DNA from: an uncultured Paludibacter sp.
GTDB taxonomy: Bacteria; Bacteroidota; Bacteroidia; Bacteroidales; Paludibacteraceae
DNA length: 64,000 bases
Assembly (NCBI GenBank): GCA_937897985.1
Contig: CALCBD010000004.1
Coordinates: forward strand, 62,001-126,000
Reading direction: 5' to 3'
A model generated the notes under the pieces. That model saw only the letters and a list, made by a program, of their open reading frames with translations. It ran no database searches and was not told the DNA's origin. Below are positions 7,888-16,812 of this stretch, one piece after another. Each line of letters starts with the position of its first letter. The stretch's first letter is position 1. Made by a program: the position numbers and the translations under genes.

Positions 7888-9462
7888 CTAATACAAACAA
7901 TTAAACCTTACCGGCAATTTGCATCTTACAGCTACAGGTTTCCCGTTTAAAATCCCCGGATTCCAGCGGGGCATCTTCTTAACCAATCTTTTTGCTTCGT
8001 CGATCAAAATCGGATAATTTCCTTTAACAACTTCAATATCACTTATTTCACCCGTAGGCATTACCACAAAAGTAATGAGAATTTCATCGGATTCCTTGTA
8101 CATTTGCGACCGGACAGGATACTTGATGTTATTGCCAAGGTATTTGTACATTTCTGACTTTCCCCCCTGAAATTCGGGCATTGTATCGATATTCGCGTAA
8201 ACCGGATATCCCGAAACAGTGTCTTTATTCTGATAATATATAATTGTTTTTATAATATTAAGTTGCGATGGAGTTTTTAATTTTATAGTGTTGTAGCTAC
8301 TGAAATCTGTACTTTTATTCAGTTTCTTTATATTTAATAAACTCAGGTCGAAATTATAGGGCATTTTAATCTGTTGCACATAAACATCCGGTTTTAAATA
8401 ACCCGTTAAACTTTTAGTATTAAAAAAACTGATATTTTCAGTTTTGGATTTGTTCAGATGAAAGGAAAACGGCACAGCAACAAGCACATCGTTTTTGATT
8501 CCGTTCTTTATTGCAGGTTTCCATGATTCTATCATTTTCAATGCCCCGACAATTTGATTTTCAATAGCATAAAATCCTTTTTTCTGAAATGAAAAATCAC
8601 GGCTTTTGCCTAATGTATCGACAATGAATCTTACGGTATTTTCTTCCTGCAAATTGAGGAATTTTGCAACATCGGGATAAGCGGTTTTACTACCCATATA
8701 CCTGATAAATTCGTCCTTACCGCCGGGATAAATACTGAAACCATTGTCGGGCAATACAGCATTTATACCTTTATAAAGCACTGATTCATTAGTTATTGTA
8801 TCAAATTCAATGATATCATAATTACCTGCCTTTAACGACATAATGCCGGTTTTGGCATGGTCTCCGTACAAGCGTATAAGTTCGTCCTGCTTACTCAGAG
8901 GATAAGGTTCAACAAACTTTCCTGAATCGACATATTCGAAATTGATCAATGTAACATCGAAACCTTCGGGCATTACGAGATCATCAATAATGACAGGAAT
9001 CGAACCGGCCGGTACTAAAATATGAGTAGTATCGGTTTTTAAAACTGTTTTAACAACCGGCTTTTTTATTTGAAAACTAATCGGGAATGCATAATAAGCA
9101 GAGACTTTTTTCCCGGCGATACTGCCCGGTATCCAATCGGGGAAATTACTGACAAGGCGCAAAGCTTCGTTGTCGATTTCAGTGTTTACGCCTTTAAGAA
9201 TGGATATACTGTCTGTTTTACCGTCACTTCTGACAATAAATTTAACAATTACTTTGCCTTCAATTTTTTCTTTGAATGATGTTTCGGGATAATGGAGGTT
9301 CTTTTCGATGAACTCAAAAGCTTTCTTTATTCCACCCTGAAACTGAGGCTGAATTTCTACTGCATTGTAGACAGTATCACTAAAAGAAAGGTAAAAAGCC
9401 GGATTTGCAGCAGCCGGCGAAGAAAGAATTTCTGTTAGTAAAAACAGAAAAATAATCTTCAT
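7888..9462 (-). CDS. Exported protein with three TonB C-terminal-like domains
   Basis: About 524 residues with a signal peptide. Three TonB_C-like modules can be seen. Module 1 contains QPQFQGGIKKAFEFI...YPETS...VKFIVRSDGK and NFPDWIPGSIAGKKV. Module 2 is degenerate, with YPGGKDEFIRYMGSKTAYPDVA and ESWKPAIKNG. Module 3 contains MPEFQGGKSEMYKYLGNNIKYP and MPRWNPGILNGKPVAV. Each carries the FxGG / YP / GxW-x-P-G signature of energy-transducer TonB C-termini. There is no N-terminal TM anchor with a Pro-rich linker as in true TonB, so it is probably a periplasmic TonB_C-repeat protein rather than the ExbBD partner. The start is set at ATG 9462 (short charged n-region); GTG at 9483 is the alternative. 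Confidence 0.75.
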   Translation of the reverse strand: MKIIFLFLLTEILSSPAAANPAFYLSFSDTVYNAVEIQPQFQGGIKKAFEFIEKNLHYPETSFKEKIEGKVIVKFIVRSDGKTDSISILKGVNTEIDNEALRLVSNFPDWIPGSIAGKKVSAYYAFPISFQIKKPVVKTVLKTDTTHILVPAGSIPVIIDDLVMPEGFDVTLINFEYVDSGKFVEPYPLSKQDELIRLYGDHAKTGIMSLKAGNYDIIEFDTITNESVLYKGINAVLPDNGFSIYPGGKDEFIRYMGSKTAYPDVAKFLNLQEENTVRFIVDTLGKSRDFSFQKKGFYAIENQIVGALKMIESWKPAIKNGIKNDVLVAVPFSFHLNKSKTENISFFNTKSLTGYLKPDVYVQQIKMPYNFDLSLLNIKKLNKSTDFSSYNTIKLKTPSQLNIIKTIIYYQNKDTVSGYPVYANIDTMPEFQGGKSEMYKYLGNNIKYPVRSQMYKESDEILITFVVMPTGEISDIEVVKGNYPILIDEAKRLVKKMPRWNPGILNGKPVAVRCKLPVRFNCLY

Positions 9463-9512
9463 TTTAGGGTTAAATTTTTTCACAGGTTCTTAGTATTAAT
9501 TTATTAGTCCGA

Positions 9513-9520
9513 CAAAGATA
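9513..9520 (-). promoter_or_regulatory. -7 promoter element for the TonB_C-recQ pair
   Basis: The minus strand reads TATCTTTG, an exact TAnnTTTG match 30-50 bp before the candidate starts 9483 and 9462. No clear -33 TTG lies at 19-21 bp. Confidence 0.45.
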
Positions 9521-9573
9521 CAAATTTTCAGATAAAACATCATATTGGCGGAAAAATTGTTAATACATTAAAT

Positions 9574-9602
9574 AAAAAAAGGAAACTTTCGTTTCCTTTT
9601 TT
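9574..9602. terminator. Bidirectional intrinsic terminator
   Basis: The stem GGAAAC / GTTTCC has a TTTC loop (9581-9596) and is flanked by an A-run on the left and a T-run on the right, which extends the pairing and gives a U-tract in either direction. It sits directly after the stop codon of the small BFD-type gene on the minus strand. Confidence 0.8.
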
Positions 9603-9603
9603 A

Positions 9604-9783
9604 CTATTTATTTTCTTCGTCAAGTATTTCCTGTAAGTCATCGATACAACTTCCGCAAACTGCTCCAACTTCGATTGCATCGCCTACTTCTTCAACCGTT
9701 TTGCAACCGTGGGTGCGAATTCCTTCGACAATTTCACTCTTACACATATCAAGACAGGTACAGATTACCGGATCTTCAGCCAT
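9604..9783 (-). CDS. Small (2Fe-2S)-binding BFD-like protein
   Basis: A 59-residue protein starting at ATG 9783. The cysteine pattern is C8-x-C10-x3-C14, then C43-x-x-C46 (ICTCLDMC and AVCGSC), matching the [2Fe-2S]-binding BFD/Fer2_BFD fold found in bacterioferritin-associated ferredoxin and in NifU or nitrite reductase linkers. Between the Cys pairs lies the characteristic helix-turn with GIRTHGCKTVEEVGDAIEVGA. The tail is acidic. As a free-standing domain it probably acts as a small electron-transfer or Fe-S protein; the partner is not evident. It is followed by a strong terminator and preceded by the Spx/ArsC-like gene. Confidence 0.85.
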   Translation of the reverse strand: MAEDPVICTCLDMCKSEIVEGIRTHGCKTVEEVGDAIEVGAVCGSCIDDLQEILDEENK

Positions 9784-9871
9784 AGTTCTTCTTTTTTTAA
9801 ATGTTTGTAATTACTTTTTTCAGATTATTTCCTTTCATAACAACGGAAATAACAAAAAGGTTTACTGTGAA

Positions 9872-10237
9872 TCAAATTTTATTCAACAATAAATTACTCC
9901 ACTCTTCTTCATTAAAACCAACGAGCACTTTATTCCCTGAAAGCAAAACAGGTCGCTTTACCATCAAACCGTCAGACGATAAAATTTCAATCAACTGATT
10001 CTCTGACAGCGCCTTAACCTTATCCTTCATATTTTTTTCCCTGTAGAGCAAGCCTGATGTATTGAAAAATCGTGCAAGGGGTAAACCGCTTTTTTTCCAC
10101 CATTCAGAAATCTCATCCACTCCCGGATTTTCTTCTTTAATAGGTCTGTACACATAATCAATATGATTTGCTTTCAACCATTTTTCAGCCTTCCGGCAGG
10201 TTCCGCATTTTGGATAACAAAGAAATACAGGTTTCAT
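9872..10237 (-). CDS. Spx/MgsR/ArsC-like thioredoxin-fold protein
   Basis: A 121-residue protein of the arsenate reductase-related family. The N-terminal YPKCGTCRKAEKWL holds a C11-x-x-C14 redox pair in the thioredoxin fold. The later RPVLLSGNKVLVGFNEEEW matches the conserved C-terminal strand (R-P-x-L-x-x...G-F) of ArsC/YffB/Spx proteins. Single-gene members outside ars operons are usually annotated as ArsC-family reductases of unknown substrate. Spx acts by binding the RNA polymerase alpha subunit in Firmicutes, which should not be assumed here. There are no arsenic-resistance genes nearby. Confidence 0.85.
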   Translation of the reverse strand: MKPVFLCYPKCGTCRKAEKWLKANHIDYVYRPIKEENPGVDEISEWWKKSGLPLARFFNTSGLLYREKNMKDKVKALSENQLIEILSSDGLMVKRPVLLSGNKVLVGFNEEEWSNLLLNKI

Positions 10238-10281
10238 ATTAAAAATTGAAATCTAATTATAAATCAATGCGTTGGGAAAAA

Positions 10282-11769
10282 TCATTTGAAAATTGCCTTA
10301 AAAATATCATTTCCGTTTGCAAAAATCAGTAGAGCAAACAACAGCAACATCCCTGCAGTCTGTGCATATTCCATGAATTTTTCGTTTGGTTTCCGACCGG
10401 TAATCATTTCATAAGTCAGGAATATCACATGTCCGCCATCCAGAGCCGGAATCGGAAGAAAATTCATAAAAGCCAGTACAATAGAAAGAAGTGCCGTCAT
10501 CGACCAGAAAATCTGCCAGTCCCATACCTTTGGAAACATTTTTCCAATGCTCCCGAAGCCTCCTAATTGTTTGGCACCTTCTTTTGAAAAAATCAGTTTG
10601 AATTGTTTGATATAGCTGGTGAGAGTTTCCCACCCTACTGTAATTCCGGCAGGAATTGATTCGAAAAATCCGTATTCTGTCTTTTTGGTAGTGAGGTATT
10701 CAAACGGAGATTTCATTGCTACTCCCATCTTGCCGTCATCGTTCAATTGAACTGACGAATGTAACAGTTTACCTCCACGATAAAATGAAATGTCGATTTT
10801 CTTATTTTTTGAAGCCGATAATTCGGCGGCAATGTCCTGGAAAATGGAGATATTTTTTCCGTTTACTGCCACAACACTATCGCCGTGCTGTAGATTTGCT
10901 TTATCAGCAGGACTTCCGGCATTCACATCCTCAATTACAAACGGATAGCGGACAGAAACCAGATTGGTTTCATCGGAAGCCATTACTTTCTGATTAAAAT
11001 CGACCGGAAGGGTTATATTCATTTGTTTGCCATCACGTAAAAGAGTCACATTACGTTTTGCATCGATTAATATTGCTTCAATTACATCGGCTGTTTGTTC
11101 CATTGACCGGCCATCGACAGCAATAATATTATCCCCGTTTTTAAATCCGTGATCCAGTAAAGTTTGCGAAAATTCGAGGCCGTATTTTGCGTTTTCGAGC
11201 GGCAGGTATTCTTTTCCCCATGTAAAAAGCACTGCAGCATATATAACCATTGCCAGAATAAAATTCACAAGCACACCACCTATAATGATGGGTAGCCGTT
11301 GCCAAACCGGACGCGAGCGGTATTCCCAGGGTTGAGGTTCCTGTTGCATTTGGAGGGCATCCATCGATTCATCGATCATCCCGGCAATTTTACAATAGCC
11401 CCCCAGAGGCAACCAACCGATTCCCCATTCTGTATTTTCGGGGTATTTCCTCCAGTCGTCATCCGCAAGTTCCGAAGCAGGGATTTGTTCCATTACCTGA
11501 CGGCCTTTGGCATCGACAATGATATCACCTTCAGCATCGCGTTTGGGACGTTCGTTGGCCGGAACATTGCGCGACAGAAATCTGACATCCCATTTCCCGT
11601 TGATTTTTTTGGCCCTGATCAGCGAGATGGTCGGATTGAAAAACATATAAAATTTGTCGACACGCACCCTGAACAAACGGGCAAAAGAGAAATGCCCGAA
11701 CTCGTGCAGGACTACTAATATTGATAAGCTTAAAATTAATTGTAATGCTCTGATTAAGAATGTTTCCAT
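10282..11769 (-). CDS. rseP: RIP site-2 metalloprotease RseP
   Basis: An intramembrane zinc protease that cleaves membrane-anchored regulators such as anti-sigma factors. The active-site HEFGH is at 22-26 in the first TM helix, and the third metal ligand lies in the C-terminal NFLPIPALDGGH segment. At least one PDZ domain lies between (GSPADKANLQHGDSVVAVNG), with a second upstream (HGFKNGDNIIAVDG). A loop after TM1 carries the Bacteroidota-type insertion. The start is ATG 11769; a TTG one codon upstream would only add Met. It follows dxr by about 20 bp, the common dxr-rseP order. Confidence 0.95.
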   Translation of the reverse strand: METFLIRALQLILSLSILVVLHEFGHFSFARLFRVRVDKFYMFFNPTISLIRAKKINGKWDVRFLSRNVPANERPKRDAEGDIIVDAKGRQVMEQIPASELADDDWRKYPENTEWGIGWLPLGGYCKIAGMIDESMDALQMQQEPQPWEYRSRPVWQRLPIIIGGVLVNFILAMVIYAAVLFTWGKEYLPLENAKYGLEFSQTLLDHGFKNGDNIIAVDGRSMEQTADVIEAILIDAKRNVTLLRDGKQMNITLPVDFNQKVMASDETNLVSVRYPFVIEDVNAGSPADKANLQHGDSVVAVNGKNISIFQDIAAELSASKNKKIDISFYRGGKLLHSSVQLNDDGKMGVAMKSPFEYLTTKKTEYGFFESIPAGITVGWETLTSYIKQFKLIFSKEGAKQLGGFGSIGKMFPKVWDWQIFWSMTALLSIVLAFMNFLPIPALDGGHVIFLTYEMITGRKPNEKFMEYAQTAGMLLLFALLIFANGNDIFKAIFK

Positions 11770-11788
11770 CAATTGTATTATTGTTTTA

Positions 11789-12958
11789 TTACTGTTTTTT
11801 ATTTACTATTTCCTTTGTCATCATTCGAACAACGGCATCGGTACTTACATAATCTTCGTAAGCAGGTGACTCAATATAAAAGGCGTTGGACATGACTTTT
11901 TCGATAATATCACTCATCTCCAGAAATCCAATTTTATCGTTCAGAAAACCTTCAACCACAATTTCGTTGGCGGCATTCAGTATGCAGGGCATATTGCCTC
12001 CGCGTTCCATTGCATAATAAGCATAACCCAGATTCCGAAACCGCTCGGTGTCAGGCTGTTCGAACGTAAATTGAGTGCAAATATTAAAATCCAGACGCTG
12101 GAAATTGGTTTTCAGACGGTCGGGGTAGGTAAATGCATACTGGATAGGTAATTTCATGTCGGGCAATCCAAGTTGTGCTTTGACAGAACTATCGGCAAAC
12201 TGCACCATTGAGTGAATAATGGATTGAGGATGAATCACCACATCAATCTGTTCAGGTCTGACCCCGAAAAGCCATTTAGCTTCGATAATTTCAAAACCCT
12301 TGTTCATCATGGTAGCCGAATCAATTGTTATTTTAGCTCCCATGTTCCAGTTGGGATGCTTCAGAGCCTGCGATTTGGTAACGAATTCCAGTTCGGACAA
12401 ACTTTTATTGCGGAAGGGTCCACCCGAGGCTGTAAGTATGAGTTTTTCTACAGGATTATTTCCTTCGCCTGCCAAACACTGAAATATTGCAGAATGTTCG
12501 GAATCGACGGGTAAAATTGAAGCTTTATATTTTTCAGTTAATTCGCAAATCAGTTCACCGGCAACCACCAGTGTTTCTTTGTTGGCTAAAGCAATTTTTT
12601 TACCTGCTTTTATGGCATTAATCGTAGGTTTTAATCCCGAGTAACCAACCATTGCCGTCAGAACAATATCAACAGGTTGCATTTCGGCAATTTGAGAAAT
12701 TGAATCGTTTCCTGCAAACACCTTGATATCCAAATCTTTCAATGCATCTTTTAGTTTTGAATAATGCATTTCATTGGCAATAGCCACCATTTCAGGTTCA
12801 AACCTGCGGGCCTGTTCTATCAGCAAATCCACCTGCTGATTAGCTGTGAGTGCATAAACTCCGAACAAAGCACTGTTTTCGGCAATTACCTCCAGCGCCT
12901 GAGTACCGATTGAGCCTGTAGAACCAAGGATGGCGATTTGTTTTTTATTTTCTATCAC
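11789..12958 (-). CDS. dxr: 1-deoxy-D-xylulose-5-phosphate reductoisomerase
   Basis: Catalyses the NADPH-dependent conversion of DXP to MEP in the non-mevalonate isoprenoid pathway. The N-terminal NADPH-binding ILGSTGSIGTQALEV and the ALANKETLVVAGE, PVDSEHSAIFQCL and LTASGGPFR motifs are all present, as is the metal/substrate region MNKGFEIIEAKWLF. The length of 389 aa is normal. The start is GTG at 12958, giving MIENKKQIAILG, the expected N-terminus. It forms an operon with rseP downstream; the M23-like gene is 66 bp upstream in the same direction with no promoter visible between. Confidence 0.95.
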   Translation of the reverse strand: MIENKKQIAILGSTGSIGTQALEVIAENSALFGVYALTANQQVDLLIEQARRFEPEMVAIANEMHYSKLKDALKDLDIKVFAGNDSISQIAEMQPVDIVLTAMVGYSGLKPTINAIKAGKKIALANKETLVVAGELICELTEKYKASILPVDSEHSAIFQCLAGEGNNPVEKLILTASGGPFRNKSLSELEFVTKSQALKHPNWNMGAKITIDSATMMNKGFEIIEAKWLFGVRPEQIDVVIHPQSIIHSMVQFADSSVKAQLGLPDMKLPIQYAFTYPDRLKTNFQRLDFNICTQFTFEQPDTERFRNLGYAYYAMERGGNMPCILNAANEIVVEGFLNDKIGFLEMSDIIEKVMSNAFYIESPAYEDYVSTDAVVRMMTKEIVNKKQ

Positions 12959-13024
12959 TTGTTGTTGTGTTTTTGCTGAATGAAAATCAAATGTTGAACA
13001 AATTGAAGATGATAATGTTTATTC

Positions 13025-13885
13025 TCAGAATCTTATAACATCTTCGGGATTAACAGGTTTGCCCTGTTTCCACAATTCAAAATAGAATTGTGTTCCGGTT
13101 TTATTTTCTGAAGTTTCGCCTGTCATGGCAATCACTTCACCCGCCTTCACATTGTCACCTACTTTTTTGAGTAAGCGGGTGTTATTTTTATAAATCGAAA
13201 GGTAATTATTTTCGTGCTGAACCTGAATCACCCATCCGAAATCGAATGTAAATGCGGCATAAATTACGGTTCCGGCAAGCACACTCACCACCGCTTCATT
13301 AGGTGAAGTAATGATATTAATGCCGTATTGCCGGTCGGTAAGATTGAAAGATGACGAAATTACACCTTTGGTAGGTCGAAAAAACACATAGATATTTTCG
13401 TTGGGTTCATTTTTGATGGTGGTCAGGTTATATTTTTCCTCGTTTTCAAATTTTTCGACATATTCCTTTTCGGTTCTGGATTTTTCGAGGTATTCGGCGG
13501 CTGTTTTTTTAAGTTGTACCGAATCGAGCGAAGCCACCGAATCGGGTTTGATATCACCTTTTATTATGTTTTTTAAAATTGATAAATAGCCGGACTGAAG
13601 TTCAACATCACGAAGCAGCGAATCGGCATGCATCGACTCGGTAATGATTTCAGAGCGGTTTCCGCCTCCACCGTAACCGGGCAGATAATAACGGATTGGC
13701 GTAGTGAAAATCAGAATAGTAAGTATGATGAAAGTAAGTAAAACCAATGATGAGCCGTAAATCAAAACACTTAAACGTGACAATCTAATGTGCCATGATT
13801 CCTCCAAAGTATTCTCGTTCAACACCGAAACACGGTATTGAAAACGTAATTTTTGTAGAAATGACTTTAGATGTACTTTTTTCAT
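13025..13885 (-). CDS. M23-family (LytM-like) protein lacking catalytic residues
   Basis: A membrane-anchored protein with one TM helix (about residues 40-65), a charged helical/coiled-coil stretch (about 120-165), and a C-terminal LytM/M23 fold recognisable from VLAGTVIYAAFTFDFGWVIQVQHENNYLSIY, VGDNVKAGEVIAMTG and FYFELWKQGKPVNPEDVI. Zinc ligands are missing: the H-x3-D pair is replaced (QYGIN), the HLS histidine is Lys (YKNN), and the H-x-H before FE is Q-x-Y (TQFYFEL). It is therefore probably a non-enzymatic regulator, like EnvC/NlpD-type amidase activators. The start is ATG 13885, favoured over GTG 13912 because the promoter would leave almost no leader for the latter. Confidence 0.8.
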   Translation of the reverse strand: MKKVHLKSFLQKLRFQYRVSVLNENTLEESWHIRLSRLSVLIYGSSLVLLTFIILTILIFTTPIRYYLPGYGGGGNRSEIITESMHADSLLRDVELQSGYLSILKNIIKGDIKPDSVASLDSVQLKKTAAEYLEKSRTEKEYVEKFENEEKYNLTTIKNEPNENIYVFFRPTKGVISSSFNLTDRQYGINIITSPNEAVVSVLAGTVIYAAFTFDFGWVIQVQHENNYLSIYKNNTRLLKKVGDNVKAGEVIAMTGETSENKTGTQFYFELWKQGKPVNPEDVIRF

Positions 13886-13922
13886 TGAACTGAACTGATT
13901 TAATATTATCACTAAACATTCG

Positions 13923-13952
13923 CAAAAGTAACTTATTTCAGCATATTACCAA
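13923..13952 (-). promoter_or_regulatory. Bacteroidota-type promoter for the M23-like/dxr/rseP run
   Basis: On the minus strand the -33 TTG is at 13952-13950 and the -7 TACTTTTG at 13930-13923, with 19 bp spacing: a full consensus match. The predicted start is near 13916, giving a leader of about 30 nt to ATG 13885. Confidence 0.65.
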
Positions 13953-14041
13953 AACGAATGAAACTCAAAAAAGGATAAATTGAGTAATATTGATATGTAT
14001 TAAAATCTGTTATAAATTTCTTTGAATATTCATGTCAGACT

Positions 14042-15229
14042 TTATTCCACCCACAACACCAATCCTTTAAGATATTCACCTTCAGGGTGATATATATTCA
14101 CAGGATGGTCGGCAGGTTGAGTAAGTTGGTGTAAAATACGAACATTACGACCGGTTTCGGCAGCGGCACTGAAAACGGCAAGCCTGAACTGATCTCTTGT
14201 AACTACCTGCGAACATGAAAAAGTAAATAAAATTCCGCCGGGTTTAATCTGCTCTATTGCCCTGGCGTTTAATCGCTTATACCCTTTCAATGCATTACGT
14301 AAAGCCTCTCTGTGTTTTGCAAATGCGGGCGGATCAAGTACAATCAGGTCATATTGTTGCTCACGCAAATGTAAGTTATTGAGAAATTTGAAAGCATCTT
14401 CGGCAAAAGCAGCATGGCGTTTATCTTTCGGGAAATTTAATTCCACATTCGTATTGGTAAGTTCCACTGCCTTAGCCGAACTATCCACAGAATGAACAAC
14501 TTCAGCTCCCCCTCTCATGGCATAAACCGAAAATCCGCCGGTATAACAAAACATATTTAAAACAGATTTCCCGCCGGCATATCGTTCCAGCAAAGCCCTG
14601 TTCTCACGCTGGTCAACAAAAAAACCTGTTTTTTGACCTTTCAGCCAATCCATTTGAAATTTCAGACCGTTTTCGGTTCCGTAATAGCTTTTTGAGTCAC
14701 TGCCGACCAGATAGCCATCTTCGGGTGTAATATCAGCCTTGAAAGGCAGGGTGGTTTCTGATTTGTAATATATATTTTTTATTCCGGGAACATTTGCGAT
14801 AATGGCTCCGGCTATCACTTCCCTGATTTCGTGCATACCCACCGAATGTGCCTGCATTACAGCAGTTTCACCATAAACATCAACAATTAAACCCGGCAAA
14901 AAGTCACCTTCCCCGTGTACCAAACGGTATGTATTATTTTGTTCCGGGACGATAAGGTTCAGTGACTTACGCATCATATAAGCCATTTCAATTTTACGGA
15001 ACCAAAAATCATCGTTGATTTGCTGTTGTTCAAAACTAATTACCCTCACAGCGATACTACCAATCTGATAATGTCCGATGGCCAGAAAGCGCCGGTTACT
15101 ATCGACTACTTCCACTACATCTCCTTCGTTTGGCTTTCCTTCAATTTTTTGAATAGCTCCGGAAAACACCCAGGGATGAAAACGCATCAAACTTTCCTCT
15201 TTTTTGGGTTTTAATTGTATTATTATCAT
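14042..15229 (-). CDS. RlmI-like class I SAM-dependent rRNA methyltransferase
   Basis: A 395-residue protein with an N-terminal PUA domain (HPWVFSGAIQKIEG) followed by a linker domain and a Rossmann methyltransferase domain. FVDQRENR, VLNMFCYTGGFSVYAMRGGA (motif I), SVDSS, and YDLIVLDPPAFAKHREAL (motif IV, DPP) match the RlmI family, which makes 23S rRNA m5C1962 in E. coli. The late SCSQVV segment corresponds to the motif VI catalytic cysteine region. The exact target base is inferred from the family only. Confidence 0.9.
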   Translation of the reverse strand: MIIIQLKPKKEESLMRFHPWVFSGAIQKIEGKPNEGDVVEVVDSNRRFLAIGHYQIGSIAVRVISFEQQQINDDFWFRKIEMAYMMRKSLNLIVPEQNNTYRLVHGEGDFLPGLIVDVYGETAVMQAHSVGMHEIREVIAGAIIANVPGIKNIYYKSETTLPFKADITPEDGYLVGSDSKSYYGTENGLKFQMDWLKGQKTGFFVDQRENRALLERYAGGKSVLNMFCYTGGFSVYAMRGGAEVVHSVDSSAKAVELTNTNVELNFPKDKRHAAFAEDAFKFLNNLHLREQQYDLIVLDPPAFAKHREALRNALKGYKRLNARAIEQIKPGGILFTFSCSQVVTRDQFRLAVFSAAAETGRNVRILHQLTQPADHPVNIYHPEGEYLKGLVLWVE

Positions 15230-15267
15230 TCAAATTTAAATTTGGAAATAAAGTTGGGGCAAATAAA

Positions 15268-15936
15268 TTAATTTTCGGATGGAACGGTTTTCTCTGCCTT
15301 CAGCTCAGTTTCTTTTGCAGCAATGGAGGCCATTAACTCTTCGATTTGTTTTTTGGTGAGCTTTTTTTCACTTTTCAGTTTCTGATAAATGAGCAAACTT
15401 GCCCATGCATCAGTTGCTGCATATATTTGTTGCTGATCGGTCAGCATGTCATTCTCCCAGTTGGTAAGTCTTTGGGATTTGGAGATTTTTTGTTGAAAAA
15501 CTATGGCAAATATTTTTTGCAGACCGAGTTCGAGTATCCCATAATTTTTAACAATCGACTGTAAATCAATAAAATTTGCGGGTTTGAATGCAAGATGTCT
15601 GTTGAGTCCGGTAAAATCGTCATGCAGGGCCAGTCCAATTTTACGGATTTTCTCATTGGCAAGAAAAACAGCCAAATCGGTCGGGAAAGGGATTTTATTC
15701 AGCCTGAAAAGGAAGCAATGGTCTGTAGTGGAAATTTGCAATAACGATACTTTGTGGTGAGTACCACGTGTGAAAGATGGTTTTGTTTCAGTATCAATTC
15801 CCACAATTTTATACTTCCGGAGTTCTTCGATTGCAGGTTGTACATCTGATAAACTGTCCACTACTGTTATTTTTCCTTCAAAAGCAGCAACCTGCATTTG
15901 ATTAACTTCTTCTTTGCTTATTTTGGGTTTATACAT
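15268..15936 (-). CDS. DEDD-type 3'-5' exonuclease domain protein
   Basis: A 222-residue protein with one exonuclease domain of the RNase D/WRN type. The Exo I motif is GIDTETKPSF (D-x-E), Exo II includes GLALHDDFTGL, and Exo III includes YAATDAWASLLIY (Y-x-x-x-D), giving the full DEDDy set. The C-terminus is lysine/glutamate-rich. There is no HRDC or helicase domain, so it is a free-standing exonuclease, probably acting in DNA repair or RNA processing. It lies directly downstream of the DUF5063 gene; these two families commonly neighbour each other in Bacteroidota. Confidence 0.9.
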   Translation of the reverse strand: MYKPKISKEEVNQMQVAAFEGKITVVDSLSDVQPAIEELRKYKIVGIDTETKPSFTRGTHHKVSLLQISTTDHCFLFRLNKIPFPTDLAVFLANEKIRKIGLALHDDFTGLNRHLAFKPANFIDLQSIVKNYGILELGLQKIFAIVFQQKISKSQRLTNWENDMLTDQQQIYAATDAWASLLIYQKLKSEKKLTKKQIEELMASIAAKETELKAEKTVPSEN

Positions 15937-15991
15937 AACTTATTCTACAAATTTTTGATTTACTTAAGGTTACAAGTCCGGTTAAATTTTC

Positions 15992-16630
15992 TTATAATAA
16001 TTTATCGTTAAAATCATCGTCGTCATCACTGTGTAGAAAATTCAGAAATGAGTTTCTGTTTATTTTTTGTTCAACAGCTGCATTTTCATTGTCCTCATTT
16101 TCAAAGTTTTCGCTGAATCTCAGTGCATGTAAAGCACGAAGCGCATTCAGGGTTTTTTGTCCCCAATGTTCACCAAACGCCTGAATACAAGCCAGTAGTG
16201 CATCATTCATTATGTCGGTGTCGATGGTTTGATAATTAGCAGCAAAATCTTTTAATTCCTGATAAATGTCGGCCAGATTTTCGGAGATAAATGCTGCAAC
16301 AGGAGTATCGCTCAGCGCCATATCGGGATGAAAAACCTCGAGGTATGAGTCGTCGGGTCCGAGCAGTTGTTCAATTTGTTCCTTTACGTACAAATAATCC
16401 TGTTCCGTTACAAAATGTTCAGGTTCATCTTCAAAAACCGGATCCGGACTTTCGATCATCGATGCTTTTAAATACAACAGGGGTAATATTTTCACCGATT
16501 TAATGATAAAATCTTCCCTGGTTCGTTCTGATGCATTTTCGAGGAACAAACATGTTTCGGCTGCAACTGTTACAAAGTCAATGACAGCAGGACTATACAC
16601 AATGTGATCCGGTAATCCTTCGGTGATCAT
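15992..16630 (-). CDS. DUF5063 family protein
   Basis: A 212-residue acidic, helical cytoplasmic protein with no signal peptide. It carries the conserved N-terminal PAVIDFVTVAAETCLFLE, the middle VTEQDYLYVKEQIEQLLGPDDSYLEVFHP, and HWGQKTLNALRALHAL near the end, which together mark DUF5063. The tail is extremely acidic (DDDDDFND). Function is unknown. It sits 56 bp upstream of the exonuclease gene in the same orientation, suggesting co-expression. Confidence 0.8.
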   Translation of the reverse strand: MITEGLPDHIVYSPAVIDFVTVAAETCLFLENASERTREDFIIKSVKILPLLYLKASMIESPDPVFEDEPEHFVTEQDYLYVKEQIEQLLGPDDSYLEVFHPDMALSDTPVAAFISENLADIYQELKDFAANYQTIDTDIMNDALLACIQAFGEHWGQKTLNALRALHALRFSENFENEDNENAAVEQKINRNSFLNFLHSDDDDDFNDKLL

Positions 16631-16650
16631 AAAAATGGATTTTAATGGCG

Positions 16651-16658
16651 CAAATGTA
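16651..16658 (-). promoter_or_regulatory. Possible -7 element for the DUF5063-exonuclease pair
   Basis: TACATTTG on the minus strand fits TAnnTTTG, 20 bp before the ATG at 16630. No -33 TTG is found at 19-21 bp. Confidence 0.4.
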
Positions 16659-16812
16659 CAAAAAAAATATGAATACCTGTATTACTTTCACAAAGTCAAT
16701 CCGGTATAAATAATTCGAATAATTAACAAAATAAATGAAACTTTTTAATACCTCCGGCGTTTAATTAACAGACAGGGACACGAACACAGCAAACCAATCA
16801 AAATACATCATT

